From an uncultured Eubacteriales bacterium (GTDB taxonomy: Bacteria > Bacillota > Clostridia > Oscillospirales > Acutalibacteraceae), in assembly GCA_900316385.1 (NCBI GenBank), contig ONCP01000013.1:1-47167 (forward strand): DNA of 47,167 nt. The letters are read 5' to 3'. The translations under genes and the position numbers were made by a program. Shown here in pieces: positions 16,398 through 25,378 of this stretch. How positions within the stretch are numbered: position 1 is the stretch's first letter; every line of letters begins with the position of its first letter. The notes under the pieces were generated by a model. That model was not told the DNA's origin and ran no database searches. It saw only the letters and a program-made list of their open reading frames with translations.

Positions 16398-16496
16398 CAG
16401 CGGGATGCGAGGTCAGCACCGCGGCACAGCCTTCGTCCCTCTGACAACTCCCCGTTCAAAGGACACTTTACGCGCGAACCTCTACTCTGTGAACAA
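16398..16496 (-). promoter_or_regulatory. Tetrahydrofolate (THF) riboswitch
   Basis: Read on the minus strand, the conserved THF aptamer blocks occur in order: AGAGTAGAGGTTCGCGCGT, AAGTG, GGGACGAAGG, CCGCGGTGCTGACC and TCGCATCCCGCTG. The outer stem pairs ACAG with CTGT. It is placed between a consensus promoter and folT, as in many Clostridia. Folate binding should stabilise the aptamer and allow the downstream terminator to form. Confidence 0.88.
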
Positions 16497-16500
16497 TGGT

Positions 16501-16528
16501 ATTATACCACATTTAATAAATTTGTCAA
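16501..16528 (-). promoter_or_regulatory. Promoter of folT
   Basis: Minus-strand TTGACA (16523-16528), 16 bp, TATAAT (16501-16506). The -35 box overlaps the stop codon of ribU. Confidence 0.8.
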
Positions 16529-17196
16529 ATAATCTTCGCGAAGATAAGGAGCACAAGGATCATTGTCGCCACGATCAGCGCCGAAATGCTGAGAAGTATG
16601 ACGGTATTCATCACCTTGTTTGTGCCGTCGGCGGATTCGCGCTCGGGTACAAGTTTCGACTTTCTGAGAGCCGTTACGACGCCCTTATACAAGAACAGCA
16701 CAAGCGCGGAATTGAGCCCCGCCTTAATTGCGTTGAAGGGGATCAGAACCGTTGGGAACAGATCAAGCACCGCTTCTCTGGGGATTCCCTGATAGATCGG
16801 CGTAATAATATAATTCCATAAAAGCATTATAGCTACCATTGAAAACGAGCCCGCAACAAGTCCGATAATGGCGCGCGGGAGCGTTTTTTTTCGGTAATAA
16901 ATCACCGAAGCGATACCCACAAAGACGCCCGAGGCAAGAAAGTTCATCAGCAAGCCTATGGGACCCGTCGTGCTGACGGTAACCATCTCGACAAGACAAA
17001 CGATGAGCGACATAACTATGCCCGCGATCGGTCCGTAGATAAAAGCGCCGATGGTGAGTATAACGTCCTTAGGCTCATAGGTAAGGAATCCGCTTATGTT
17101 CGGAAGTCTGAGAAAGAAATCCGCCGCCATCGCCAGCGCGGTAAGCATTGCGAGGGAACAAATCATTTTTACACGTTCCGTTCTTTTGTCAGTCAT
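16525..17196 (-). CDS. ribU: ECF transporter S component for riboflavin
   Basis: This 223-residue membrane protein has about six helices and belongs to the RibU family. The riboflavin-binding region LTYEPKDVILTIGAFIYGP is present, as are GLLMNFLASGVFVG and the C-terminal helix. It binds riboflavin on the outside and delivers it through a shared ECF energising module, which is not encoded here. The start at 17196 is supported by GGAGGT; the longer frame would overlap the riboswitch terminator. An FMN riboswitch precedes it, which confirms the substrate class. Confidence 0.93.
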   Translation of the reverse strand: MTDKRTERVKMICSLAMLTALAMAADFFLRLPNISGFLTYEPKDVILTIGAFIYGPIAGIVMSLIVCLVEMVTVSTTGPIGLLMNFLASGVFVGIASVIYYRKKTLPRAIIGLVAGSFSMVAIMLLWNYIITPIYQGIPREAVLDLFPTVLIPFNAIKAGLNSALVLFLYKGVVTALRKSKLVPERESADGTNKVMNTVILLSISALIVATMILVLLIFAKII

Positions 17197-17225
17197 AAAA
17201 ATTACCTCCGTAGTATAAAAAATGA

Positions 17226-17255
17226 AAAACCCTGTCGGAAGAAAATCCAACAGGG
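17226..17255 (-). terminator. Expression-platform terminator of the FMN riboswitch
   Basis: Minus-strand stem CCCTGTTGG / CCGACAGGG followed by TTTTTCATTTTTT, just before the ribU ribosome site. Confidence 0.85.
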
Positions 17256-17274
17256 CTAAATCACAGCTGTACTG

Positions 17275-17388
17275 CGTCTTCTACCATCCGGACTATACCG
17301 TCGGCGCCTGAATTTCACAGGCTCAGCGCGCTTAAAGCGCGGTCGCGGGCTATACCGCCGGTGGGGAATCTCACCCCGCCCCGAAGAC
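17275..17388 (-). promoter_or_regulatory. FMN riboswitch (RFN element)
   Basis: The minus strand shows the conserved RFN blocks TTCGGGGCGGGGTGAGATTC, CCACCGGCGGTATAGCCCGCG, GCCTG/CAGGC, GCCGACGGTATAGTCCGGATG and GAAGAC closing with GTCTTC. It lies upstream of ribU with a terminator between, so FMN should repress riboflavin uptake. Confidence 0.96.
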
Positions 17389-17401
17389 AACTTCTGATAT
17401 T

Positions 17402-17429
17402 ATTATATACTTTTGAATCGATTTGTCAA
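17402..17429 (-). promoter_or_regulatory. Promoter of ribU
   Basis: Minus-strand TTGACA (17424-17429), 16 bp, TATAAT (17402-17407), a few bases before the FMN aptamer. Confidence 0.8.
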
Positions 17430-17470
17430 CCGTTTACAGAATTATCAAGGAACTCAACAGCATTAAAAAA

Positions 17471-19855
17471 TTACTTGAGATAATATGTCGTGTCGCCGAT
17501 GGCGCCGTCAATACCCTTGAAGCCGTTTTCACAGCATACATATACTCTCATATTCGCCTTTCCGAGCGAGCCTGTTGAGAGGGTATTGTTGGTAACGGTT
17601 TTTTCTTCTCCCGTAACAGCGTCGATATACTTGCCGTTGGGGATATTCTTGAACGTAGCGGAACCGCTGATCGAAACAAGCGCGAGCGAGTCAACGCCTT
17701 CTTCTTTGTCGGTATAACGACGGATGAACGCCATATCGCCGCTCACATAGCCGCTTTCGGCGGTATACTGACCCTTCTGAAGCGCGGGAATCGCGCGTCT
17801 GATTGAGTTCAGCTTGCTCAAATGCTTGCAGAGGGGCTTTTCAAGCGTTGCCGCGACATTTCCCGTAGCGGTAAACTTACTGAAATCTGTCGTGCTAACG
17901 TCGCCCTCAAGGTAATCGCCGTAGTAGGCTCTGCCTGTTTCGGCAAGCGGAGCATTGGGACCGACGTCGATTTTCATACCCTTTTGGAACTCGACCTCGG
18001 AGCCGTAGTATACGCACGGGATACCGCGGAACGTAAATATGAGGTCAAGGTTCTCCGCCCAGGTGAGTTCTCCGCCCTTGAAGCGTTCTTTTTCTTCGGG
18101 CTTTTCGGGAGCGTAGTCATGGGAATCAACGTACATAACGGAATAGGAGGAATCGTTATAATACTTATCTCCCGATTTGCCGACGCCGAAGGCTTCCTTG
18201 GCGTTGCCGAACATCCTGTGCATCTGGAAATCAATAGCGCTCATACCCGAATACTCGCTGTGGTCGGGCTCGTGATATTTGATCCCCTTGAGGAACACAT
18301 TATCCGATGTGGGCTGCTTGGAGGTATCATCCTCGGCAAGATAATGGTCAAAGGTAAGGTTCATATTGGCGTTTACATCCTCCGCCGACGAACCCCAATG
18401 CCACGAATCAGCCCACTTGGGATTGCTTTCCTTCCAAGTATAGAAGGGAGAGCTTTCCTCGGCGTGATCGCGGTACCAGACCTGAGTGTAACGGGTGCAG
18501 ACCTCTCCGAACATGAAGAATCCGTTTTTGCCCGAATCCTCCGCCGCGGCAAGGAGCTGCGGATTATACATAAGATTTAATGAAACTCTGGGAATATGGC
18601 GAACCGTATCAACACGGAACGCGTCGACGCCCATCTCGATATACTTTGAATATGCGTCGGTCGTGTACTTGGCTACATCGGGGTTTTCCGTGTTGAGGTC
18701 AACACAGTCGCCCTCGATCTGGCAGTACTTACAAGTCCAGTCGTCCCAGTTAAGGCTCTGGAAATAGCCTGTATGCCAATAGTTGTGCGGATTATACCTG
18801 TTGCCGTCCTTGGAGACCTTTTCGGAGGTATAGTCCGTCTTATCGGGCTGAGAGCCTTTTGAATTGCCGAGAGTACCGGGATATGTGGTATCCTTCATCA
18901 GGTTAAGACGCGCGTCATACTGCGTCTGCGGAGGAAGGTTCCAGTACTCCTCAGCGGTGCTTACGCCCGCGATATCAAGCAATTCCTTGGTGGGGATCAT
19001 ACACTCCGTGATATTACCCAAATCCTTTGTGTAGTCCTTTTCAAACTCGTTGCAGAGATTGGTCTCGCCAAAGTTGCCCGTGTGATTCCACACAACGTCC
19101 TGAACGATCTTCATACCCTTTGCGTGGGCAGCGTCGATCAGATCCTGGTATGTAAAATCGGAGCTTTCGTAACGCGGGTCGACCTTGTCAAAGTTCATCG
19201 CGTGGTAACCGTGATAATCGTAGCCCGAGGCGTTTTCAACAACGGGTGTGATCCAGATCGCGGAGAAGCCGAGAGCCTTGATGTAGTCAAGCTTTTCCGC
19301 CAGACCCTTAAAGTCGCCGCGCCACGGAACGTCGGTGTCGGGGTTGCCCGCCTTACCGTCATCCCAGCAGTGGACGTTGTTAGAGCTGTCGCCGTCATAA
19401 AAACGTGTAGGCATAACAAAGTAAATACTTTCCTCACGGAAGTCAATGCTGTCCGCAGAGTCTTCCTTTTCGGGATTGGACGAACGCCAGATCCTGTTTT
19501 TATACCACCATTCGCCCGTGTTGCGCGACAGCTCGGACGAAAGCTGCTTACCGAATTTATCGGTAAATAGAATGTTTATCTTTGTAACATCATTGAAGGT
19601 ATATGTATACCAGTTTTCTCCTTCAGCACTGTCAGCGGTCATTGCTTCACCGGGATACTCGGTCTCGATATTCTGAGGAAGCGAGTTCCAGTAATAAATG
19701 CATGGAGTGTCGTTTTCGCACTTGAAGTGGACAATGATTTTGCTGTCAGAGGAAACAGGCGTCGTTTCCGCGGCAGTAACACTTACGCCGATAACGCAAG
19801 CAGAGGAGATGATGAAGAGAGAAAGCAATACCGTCAATATTCTCTTAACAATCAT
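17471..19855 (-). CDS. Secreted GH13 alpha-amylase with N-terminal starch-binding module
   Basis: This is a 794-residue extracellular amylase. Residues 1-29 are a signal peptide ending VTAAE. Residues about 38-125 resemble a CBM26-like starch-binding domain (VHFKCENDTPCIYYWN, YPGEAM, WYTYTF, NILFTD). The GH13 catalytic domain runs from about 140 to 690: region I DVVWNHTG (253-260), region II DAFRVDTVRH with nucleophile Asp416, region III MFGEVCT with Glu451, and region IV YVDSHD with Asp580. A C-terminal beta domain follows. It should cut alpha-1,4 links in starch outside the cell. It has no dockerin or sorting signal, unlike its neighbour. The ATG at 19855 has GGGGGT upstream, and the gene begins 14 bases after the stop of the starch-binding protein, so the two are probably co-transcribed. 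Confidence 0.9.
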   Translation of the reverse strand: MIVKRILTVLLSLFIISSACVIGVSVTAAETTPVSSDSKIIVHFKCENDTPCIYYWNSLPQNIETEYPGEAMTADSAEGENWYTYTFNDVTKINILFTDKFGKQLSSELSRNTGEWWYKNRIWRSSNPEKEDSADSIDFREESIYFVMPTRFYDGDSSNNVHCWDDGKAGNPDTDVPWRGDFKGLAEKLDYIKALGFSAIWITPVVENASGYDYHGYHAMNFDKVDPRYESSDFTYQDLIDAAHAKGMKIVQDVVWNHTGNFGETNLCNEFEKDYTKDLGNITECMIPTKELLDIAGVSTAEEYWNLPPQTQYDARLNLMKDTTYPGTLGNSKGSQPDKTDYTSEKVSKDGNRYNPHNYWHTGYFQSLNWDDWTCKYCQIEGDCVDLNTENPDVAKYTTDAYSKYIEMGVDAFRVDTVRHIPRVSLNLMYNPQLLAAAEDSGKNGFFMFGEVCTRYTQVWYRDHAEESSPFYTWKESNPKWADSWHWGSSAEDVNANMNLTFDHYLAEDDTSKQPTSDNVFLKGIKYHEPDHSEYSGMSAIDFQMHRMFGNAKEAFGVGKSGDKYYNDSSYSVMYVDSHDYAPEKPEEKERFKGGELTWAENLDLIFTFRGIPCVYYGSEVEFQKGMKIDVGPNAPLAETGRAYYGDYLEGDVSTTDFSKFTATGNVAATLEKPLCKHLSKLNSIRRAIPALQKGQYTAESGYVSGDMAFIRRYTDKEEGVDSLALVSISGSATFKNIPNGKYIDAVTGEEKTVTNNTLSTGSLGKANMRVYVCCENGFKGIDGAIGDTTYYLK

Positions 19856-19869
19856 AACTGACCCCCTAA

Positions 19870-21471
19870 TTATTTAAACAGAAGCTTCTTTTGGAGTTCG
19901 TTAGCGTCCTGAATCTTTACAACGCCGTCACGATTATAGTCAGCGAGCGTAAGATTGATCGGATTATTGTAGTGAGCGAGGTACATCTGGATCGTGGTTA
20001 CGTCGTTGATATTCAGATTGCCGCTGTCATCGGCATCACCGTAGAGCAATCCCGGAGTTGTCGGATCAGTAGGGTTAGTGGGGTTAGTGGGATTGGTAGG
20101 ATTGGTAGGATTGGTGGGGTTGGTGGGATTTGTCGGTGTTGTCGGATCGGTATTCTCTGTTATGGAATTCACACTTGTGTAGGTGTAGGTTCTTGTAACC
20201 GTAGTGTTGTAGGAATTCTGAACATATGCCGTAAAGGTATAGATACCGAGCTGCGAGGGAGTGTAATTAAAGATCTTGTTCGTAGTATAGTAGGCGATGT
20301 TCTGAGTGTTATCGGGAGCCTTTACTACGATCTTGTAGAAGAGAAGTCCGTTACCCGTATTTCCGCCGATAGCGTCGGTCGTGAAGGCGATCGAGGCGCC
20401 CTTCTTGATCTGAGAAACAGTATTGAGCGAATTAGCAAAACCGCGGATATACGCGCCCTCAAGAGAACCCGCGTCCTCGACCGTATAGTTCAGGGAACGG
20501 GAATTTGTGTTGTTCGAGGAATCCGTTACGTCAACAGTGATCTTGTATGTGCCCGCTGTGTTCGGAACCCATACGCACGAGGACGAAGCACCCTCGGAAA
20601 TAGTTGTTCCGTTAGCCGAGAACTTGTAGGAAAGCGACCCGCCCGCCGTTGTCTTGGCGGCTACGTTAAAGGTAACGCTTGTACCTGTGTAGATTTTGGT
20701 CTCCTCAAGGTTAGCGGTAAAGGAAGTGATCTTTACGGGAGAGGAAAAATAAATATCCCAGTTTTTGGTGGAGTTGTTATAGCGGTTCTTGTCGGAGGGA
20801 AGAACCATATCATTTGTTTTTCCGTTATCTCCGCCTGGATTAAAGATGATATTATCAAACTTTTGGGAATAGTTGTACTCCAAAACGCCATCGCCGATAT
20901 CGGTCATTTCTTCACCTGGCCAACCATGGTTTTCTACCTTGGGGCTTTCATTCCACATATAGACGTAAACCTTGCTCCACTTTGCATCGTTCTGGCAGTA
21001 TACGGTGCCCGCTCCGCCCGAAGGATCTGTTGGGTTTGTGGGATTGGTGGGGTTGGTCGGATTAGTGGGGTTTGTAGGATCGGTCTCACCCTGATAAGCG
21101 CTCCATGATACCTGGAACTTATTGTCGGCGCTGTTCGGCTTGGCAACCTGACCGACGCCGCTGAACGTAAGATCGCCGGACTGATACTGGCTGGAGCCGT
21201 TGTTGAAGATAATATTAGCGTAATCTCCGTTAACGTCATATGACCAGATGTCGCCTTCAACCTTTGTCATTTCTTGTCCGGGCCAGTCTTTGTTCACGCC
21301 CGAGGAGCCGCCCCACATATAGCAGTGAGGTGTGTCAAAATGTGTTACGGAGTTATCAAAGTAAACCTTGCCTGTAACGGCGGAGACAGAAGCACCCGCA
21401 ATCACCGCGCAGGTCGCGATAACAGCCATAACGAGCATTAAACTGATGAATTTTAAAGCTCTTTTCTTCAT
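19870..21471 (-). CDS. Secreted starch-binding protein with two CBM26-like modules and dockerin
   Basis: This 533-residue protein has a signal peptide (1-31) and a first starch-binding-like module (VYFDNSVTHFDTPHCYMWGG...WPGQEMT...NIIFNNG, about 34-125). A TNP-rich linker leads to a second such module (VYCQNDAKWSKVYVYMWNE...WPGEEM...NIIFNPGG, about 155-245). Two Ig-like or Y_Y_Y-type domains, a longer TNP linker and a C-terminal type I dockerin follow (GDADDSGNLNINDVTTIQM and DYNRDGVVKIQDANELQKK). It has no catalytic domain. The architecture is that of non-catalytic starch adherence proteins of the R. bromii amylosome, where the dockerin plugs into a cohesin scaffold; that parallel is inference. 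The ATG at 21471 follows GAAGGAGG. It precedes the amylase in the same direction. Confidence 0.87.
   Translation of the reverse strand: MKKRALKFISLMLVMAVIATCAVIAGASVSAVTGKVYFDNSVTHFDTPHCYMWGGSSGVNKDWPGQEMTKVEGDIWSYDVNGDYANIIFNNGSSQYQSGDLTFSGVGQVAKPNSADNKFQVSWSAYQGETDPTNPTNPTNPTNPTNPTDPSGGAGTVYCQNDAKWSKVYVYMWNESPKVENHGWPGEEMTDIGDGVLEYNYSQKFDNIIFNPGGDNGKTNDMVLPSDKNRYNNSTKNWDIYFSSPVKITSFTANLEETKIYTGTSVTFNVAAKTTAGGSLSYKFSANGTTISEGASSSCVWVPNTAGTYKITVDVTDSSNNTNSRSLNYTVEDAGSLEGAYIRGFANSLNTVSQIKKGASIAFTTDAIGGNTGNGLLFYKIVVKAPDNTQNIAYYTTNKIFNYTPSQLGIYTFTAYVQNSYNTTVTRTYTYTSVNSITENTDPTTPTNPTNPTNPTNPTNPTNPTNPTDPTTPGLLYGDADDSGNLNINDVTTIQMYLAHYNNPINLTLADYNRDGVVKIQDANELQKKLLFK
20064..20139 (-). repeat. Tandem 9-bp repeats encoding a TNP linker
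   Basis: About seven tandem units on the minus strand encode Thr-Asn-Pro, varied at third codon positions, between the second Ig-like domain and the dockerin. It is a flexible linker and a likely site of length variation. Confidence 0.8.
21027..21085 (-). repeat. Second TNP linker repeat
   Basis: Five to six tandem Thr-Asn-Pro units separate the two starch-binding modules of the same protein. It is related to the repeat at 20064-20139, so slippage or recombination between the two could delete the domains between them. Confidence 0.7.
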
Positions 21472-21672
21472 AAAAATTTCCTCCTTCTAAATCTTATCTG
21501 TTTTCATTTCAAAACTTCCCATAATAAGATTTATAATCAATAATATTATATCAATAAAGCCCTTATTTAATTTTCCTATATAGAATTAAGTCTGTGGTCA
21601 AAACGACGATATTTTTTCAATTATTTTATTAATTTTGTCCATTATTATTAATAAAAAGGGTTTTTTAGGCGC

Positions 21673-21707
21673 GAAAAAACAGGGGTCGAAACTCAAAGTT
21701 CGACCCC
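21673..21707 (-). terminator. Intrinsic terminator of rarA
   Basis: Stem GGGGTCGAA / TTCGACCCC, followed on the minus strand by TGTTTTTT. The 200 bp between this and the starch-binding gene is AT-rich and should hold that gene's promoter, which I could not fix with confidence. Confidence 0.8.
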
Positions 21708-21723
21708 GAAAAGCTATGAATTA

Positions 21724-22989
21724 TTATTTTCCTTTGATTCTGTCCCAGTAAGCCTTGAAGCTCTGCTCATTTTTATTATCGCCGAACTCGTAGTATACAG
21801 CGTCCCTGAGTGAATCGGGCAAATACTGCTGTTCAACGTAATGATCGGGATAGCTGTGCGGATACAGATAGAACTGACCCTTGTTTTGATTATCCTCGCC
21901 GTCATAATGCTTGTTTTGGAGTCGGCGCGGAATGGATCCGCCCTTCCCCGCCTTTACGTCGGAGATCGCTCTGTCGATCGCCGTAATTCCCGAGATAGAC
22001 TTGGGCGCGTTGCACACCATTATAACGGCGTCAGCGAGCGGTATCCTAGCCTCGGGAAGCCCGACCTTCATAGCCATATCGACGCAGGCGTTGACTATCG
22101 GAAGAAGCTGAGGGTAAGCAAGCCCTACATCCTCTGCCGCGCAGACCATCAGCCTTCGGCATGCCGAGGGCAGGTCGCCCGCCTCCAGAAGTCTGGCGAG
22201 GTAATGGATCGCGGCGTTCGCGTCGGAGCCGCGCATACTTTTTTGATACGCCGATACGATATCGTAATGCTCGTCGCCGTCGCGGTCGTAGCGCACCGCT
22301 GATTTCTGGGTCAGCTCGTCCACGGTGGAATAATCCACCGTTCTTTTTCCGTCTGTTTCGGGAGAAGCCAGCACGGAAAGCTCGACGGCGTTCATCGCCT
22401 TTCTCACATCGCCGCCGCAGGCGGTAGCTATGTGGGTGACGCTTTCGTCCTCGATCTCGATCTCGACATCCATTTCCTCCGCAAGGTAGTCTAAACCCCT
22501 GAGCACCGCCTTTTCGATCTCCTTGGGCTCGACGCTCTTGAATTCAAACACGGTGCTGCGAGATAAAATAGCGTTGTATACGTAAAAATACGGATTCTCC
22601 GTAGTTGAAGCTATCAGAGTGATTTTGCCGTTCTCGATATACTCAAGCAAGGTTTGCTGCTGCTTTTTGTTAAAATACTGTATCTCATCAAGGTAAAGCA
22701 AAATACCGTTGATACCCATAAGCGTATCGGCAGACGCAAAAAGCTCCTTGATATCGGCAGTTGAGGCGGTAGTTCCGTTTAGCTTCTTGAAGGATTTATT
22801 TGTGATTTTCGCGATATAGTTGGCAAGCGTGGTCTTTCCCACGCCCGAAGGGCCGTAGAAAATAAGGTTCGGAATAACGCCGCTCTCGATTATCCTGCGA
22901 AGCGGCTTATTTTTTCCGAGCAAGTGCTTTTGCCCCACGATATCATCAAGCGTCTCGGGACGCAGTCTGTCGGCAAGCGGCGCTGACAT
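21724..22989 (-). CDS. rarA: Replication-associated recombination protein A (AAA+ ATPase)
   Basis: This 421-residue protein of the RarA/MgsA/WRNIP1 family acts at stalled replication forks. The opening PLADRLRPETLDDIVGQKHLLG is diagnostic. Walker A is YGPSGVGKTTLAN (about 45-57), Walker B LLYLDEIQYFN, sensor 1 STTENPYFYV with the arginine finger region ILSRSTVFEF. The C-terminal half (DANAAIHYLARLLEAGD, RRLMVCAAEDVGLAYP) is the tetramerisation domain. It is cytoplasmic. The ATG at 22989 is preceded by GGAGG. It is followed by its own terminator. Nothing unusual is seen. Confidence 0.95.
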   Translation of the reverse strand: MSAPLADRLRPETLDDIVGQKHLLGKNKPLRRIIESGVIPNLIFYGPSGVGKTTLANYIAKITNKSFKKLNGTTASTADIKELFASADTLMGINGILLYLDEIQYFNKKQQQTLLEYIENGKITLIASTTENPYFYVYNAILSRSTVFEFKSVEPKEIEKAVLRGLDYLAEEMDVEIEIEDESVTHIATACGGDVRKAMNAVELSVLASPETDGKRTVDYSTVDELTQKSAVRYDRDGDEHYDIVSAYQKSMRGSDANAAIHYLARLLEAGDLPSACRRLMVCAAEDVGLAYPQLLPIVNACVDMAMKVGLPEARIPLADAVIMVCNAPKSISGITAIDRAISDVKAGKGGSIPRRLQNKHYDGEDNQNKGQFYLYPHSYPDHYVEQQYLPDSLRDAVYYEFGDNKNEQSFKAYWDRIKGK

Positions 22990-23014
22990 AACAAAACCTC
23001 CGTTAAAATATATT

Positions 23015-23041
23015 CAAAAAAGGGCAGACCCGGTCTGCCCT
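23015..23041 (-). terminator. Intrinsic terminator of glyA
   Basis: Stem AGGGCAGACC / GGTCTGCCCT followed on the minus strand by TTTTTTG, between glyA and rarA. Confidence 0.85.
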
Positions 23042-23046
23042 CTTAA

Positions 23047-24294
23047 TTATTCGTACAGGGGATATTTCGCGCAGATTTCCTCAACACCCGCTCTGACCTT
23101 GTCGGCGTTCGCCTCAAAGTCTTTGAGAACGAGGGTGATGTACTCGGCGATCTTATCCATATCGTCTTCCTTAAGACCTCTTGTTGTAACCGCGGCAGTG
23201 CCGATACGCACACCCGATGTCACAAACGGAGAAAGGGGCTCGTTGGGGATAGTGTTCTTGTTAACAGTGATATAGCACTCGTCCAAGCGCGCCTCAAGCT
23301 CCTTGCCTGTAACGCCTGTTCCGCGCAGATCCATAAGCAGAACGTGGTTATCCGTGCCGCCCGAAACGAGCTTACAGCCACGCTTTACAAGACCGTCGGC
23401 AAGCGCCTTGCAGTTCTTGACGATCTGGGAAGCGTATTCCTTGAACTCGGGCTTCATAGCCTCGCCGAAGCAAACTGCCTTCGCGGCGATCGTGTGCATC
23501 AAGGGACCTCCCTGAGTTCCGGGGAAAACAGCCTTGTTGATATCCTTGGCGTACTTTTCCTTCATAAGGATAAGACCGCCTCTGGGACCTCTGAGAGTCT
23601 TGTGAGTCGTGGTAGTAACAAAGTCGCAGTAAGGAACGGGGTTCGGGTGAGCTCCGCCCGCTACAAGACCCGCGATATGAGCCATATCCACCATAAGATA
23701 AGCTCCGACCTCGTCGGCGATCTCACGCAGACGCTTGAAGTCGATCACTCTGGGGTATGCGCTGGCGCCCGCTACGATGAGCTTCGGCTTGCATTCCTTC
23801 GCGATCTCGAGCACCTTGTCGTAATCGATATAATGAGTTTCGGGATCGACGCCGTAAGGAACGAAATTAAAATATTTTCCCGAAATATTTACAGGTGAGC
23901 CGTGAGTAAGGTGTCCGCCCTCGTTAAGGTTCATACCCATAACAGTGTCACCGGGTTCAAGCATGGCAAAGTAAACCGCCGTGTTTGCCTGAGCGCCCGA
24001 GTGAGGCTGAACGTTGCACGCCTCTGCACCGAAGAGCTTGCAGGCTCTTTCCCTCGCGATATCCTCTACAACGTCCACGCACTGGCAACCGCCGTAATAA
24101 CGCTTTCCGGGAAGACCCTCGGCGTATTTGTTGGTAAGTACGCTGCCCATAGCCGCCATAACAGGCTCGCTGACAATATTCTCGCTGGCGATAAGCTCAA
24201 GGTTGCGTCTCTGACGCGCGAGCTCGTCCGCCATCGCGTTACCGATTTCGGGATCGTACTGCTTTAACAGCTCAATATTCTTCATTTCCTTCAT
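23047..24294 (-). CDS. glyA: Serine hydroxymethyltransferase
   Basis: This 415-residue PLP enzyme converts serine and tetrahydrofolate to glycine and methylene-tetrahydrofolate. Family marks are [35 protein letters not shown], the cofactor lysine in [14 protein letters not shown], and the C-terminal [16 protein letters not shown]. It is cytoplasmic. The ATG at 24294 has GGAGG at ideal distance. An upstream in-frame start would add 45 non-conserved residues that overlap the dus-glyA gap, so I reject it. The gap to the upstream gene dus is 118 bases and contains small inverted repeats but no recognisable riboswitch. Confidence 0.96.
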   Translation of the reverse strand: MKEMKNIELLKQYDPEIGNAMADELARQRRNLELIASENIVSEPVMAAMGSVLTNKYAEGLPGKRYYGGCQCVDVVEDIARERACKLFGAEACNVQPHSGAQANTAVYFAMLEPGDTVMGMNLNEGGHLTHGSPVNISGKYFNFVPYGVDPETHYIDYDKVLEIAKECKPKLIVAGASAYPRVIDFKRLREIADEVGAYLMVDMAHIAGLVAGGAHPNPVPYCDFVTTTTHKTLRGPRGGLILMKEKYAKDINKAVFPGTQGGPLMHTIAAKAVCFGEAMKPEFKEYASQIVKNCKALADGLVKRGCKLVSGGTDNHVLLMDLRGTGVTGKELEARLDECYITVNKNTIPNEPLSPFVTSGVRIGTAAVTTRGLKEDDMDKIAEYITLVLKDFEANADKVRAGVEEICAKYPLYE

Positions 24295-24412
24295 TCTGAT
24301 TCCTCCATTTTTTCTTTTTCCTGGATTGGCCAGTTTACCTATGTATATATGTGATATCCCCCCAAAGCGAGCTAACTCGAACACTCGCCGTGGAAGGACA
24401 GGAATGTCCTGT

Positions 24413-25378
24413 TCAATTCGACATATCAAGAACCGTATCGATCAGCCTGTACATATCCTCAAGCGTACTGACCTTGCCCGCCTCGTTGCGGAGCTTAGCG
24501 GCTCCCTTGAAGCCCTTCAGGTACCACGCGAGCTGCTTTCTGGACTGGAGCATACCCATATACTCACCCTTATACCTGACAACTCGCTCGATATGCTTTC
24601 GCATTATTTCAAGTCTTTCTTCTGCTGTCGGCGGCTGTGATATAATTCCTTTTTCGAAATAATCTGTTAAAATTTTAAAAATCCACGGCGCACCGAGCGC
24701 GGCTCTGCCGATCATAACGGCGTCGCAGCCCGTGTAATTGAGCATTTTCTCGGCAGACCTGACGTCTCTGACGTCGCCGTTGCCTACAACAGGCACGCTG
24801 ACGGCGTTTTTGACCGCCTTGATGATCTCAAGATCACACTGACCCGAATAATACTGCTCGCGCGTTCTGCCGTGAACAATAACGGCGTCACAGCCGTTTT
24901 CCTCACAGATTCGCGCAACCTCAACAGCGTTCACGCTGTCCGAAGAAAAGCTCTTGCGTATCTTGACGGTAACGGGAACGCCGACCGACGCTTTGACCGC
25001 CGCGACAATCTCTCCGCACAGCTTCGGGTTCTTCATCAAAGCGGAGCCTGAACCGTTATTGGCGATTTTCGGAGCAGGGCAGCCCATATTGATGTCGATC
25101 ACATCAGCGCCGACTCTGACCGCAAGCTTCGCGGACGAAGCTATGGTATCGGGCTCGTTTCCGAAAAGCTGAATGCCGCAGGGGTGCTCGTCCTTGGCGA
25201 TCTCCATAAGCTCAAGGCTTTTCCTGTCGCCGAAGCTCAGCGCCTTCGCGGAGACCATCTCCGTCTCGCGGTAGCCCGCGCCGAAGCCCGCGCACACCTG
25301 ACGGAACGCCATATCCGTTATACCCGCAAGCGGAGCAAGGAAAAACCTCGAATTTATCTCAAGATCTCCGAGCTTCAT
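24413..25378 (-). CDS. dusB: tRNA-dihydrouridine synthase
   Basis: This 321-residue FMN-dependent TIM-barrel enzyme reduces uridines in the D-loop of tRNA. Signatures are [26 protein letters not shown] with the catalytic cysteine, [14 protein letters not shown] and VVGNGDV followed by [13 protein letters not shown]. It is the DusB type common in Firmicutes. The start codon overlaps the stop of the upstream acidic protein gene as ATGA, so translation is probably coupled. The C-terminal helical region ([19 protein letters not shown]) binds tRNA. Confidence 0.94.
   Translation of the reverse strand: MKLGDLEINSRFFLAPLAGITDMAFRQVCAGFGAGYRETEMVSAKALSFGDRKSLELMEIAKDEHPCGIQLFGNEPDTIASSAKLAVRVGADVIDINMGCPAPKIANNGSGSALMKNPKLCGEIVAAVKASVGVPVTVKIRKSFSSDSVNAVEVARICEENGCDAVIVHGRTREQYYSGQCDLEIIKAVKNAVSVPVVGNGDVRDVRSAEKMLNYTGCDAVMIGRAALGAPWIFKILTDYFEKGIISQPPTAEERLEIMRKHIERVVRYKGEYMGMLQSRKQLAWYLKGFKGAAKLRNEAGKVSTLEDMYRLIDTVLDMSN

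Noticed and set aside
17822..18580. A 252-residue open frame antisense to the amylase gene
   Set aside because: It lies wholly inside a clearly conserved GH13 gene and shows no domain or ribosome site.
20064..20139. Short regular repeats considered as a CRISPR array
   Set aside because: The units are 9 bp, contiguous and in frame for Thr-Asn-Pro; there are no spacers and no cas genes.
19891..21108. A 405-residue open frame antisense to the starch-binding dockerin gene
   Set aside because: It is rich in Gly, Ile, Val and Arg from reading the TNP repeats backwards, has no ribosome site and lacks any domain. It is a shadow of the real gene.
24300..24412. Inverted repeats between dus and glyA considered as a riboswitch
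   Set aside because: The hairpins are short (AGGACA/TGTCCT), there is no terminator T run and no conserved aptamer blocks.
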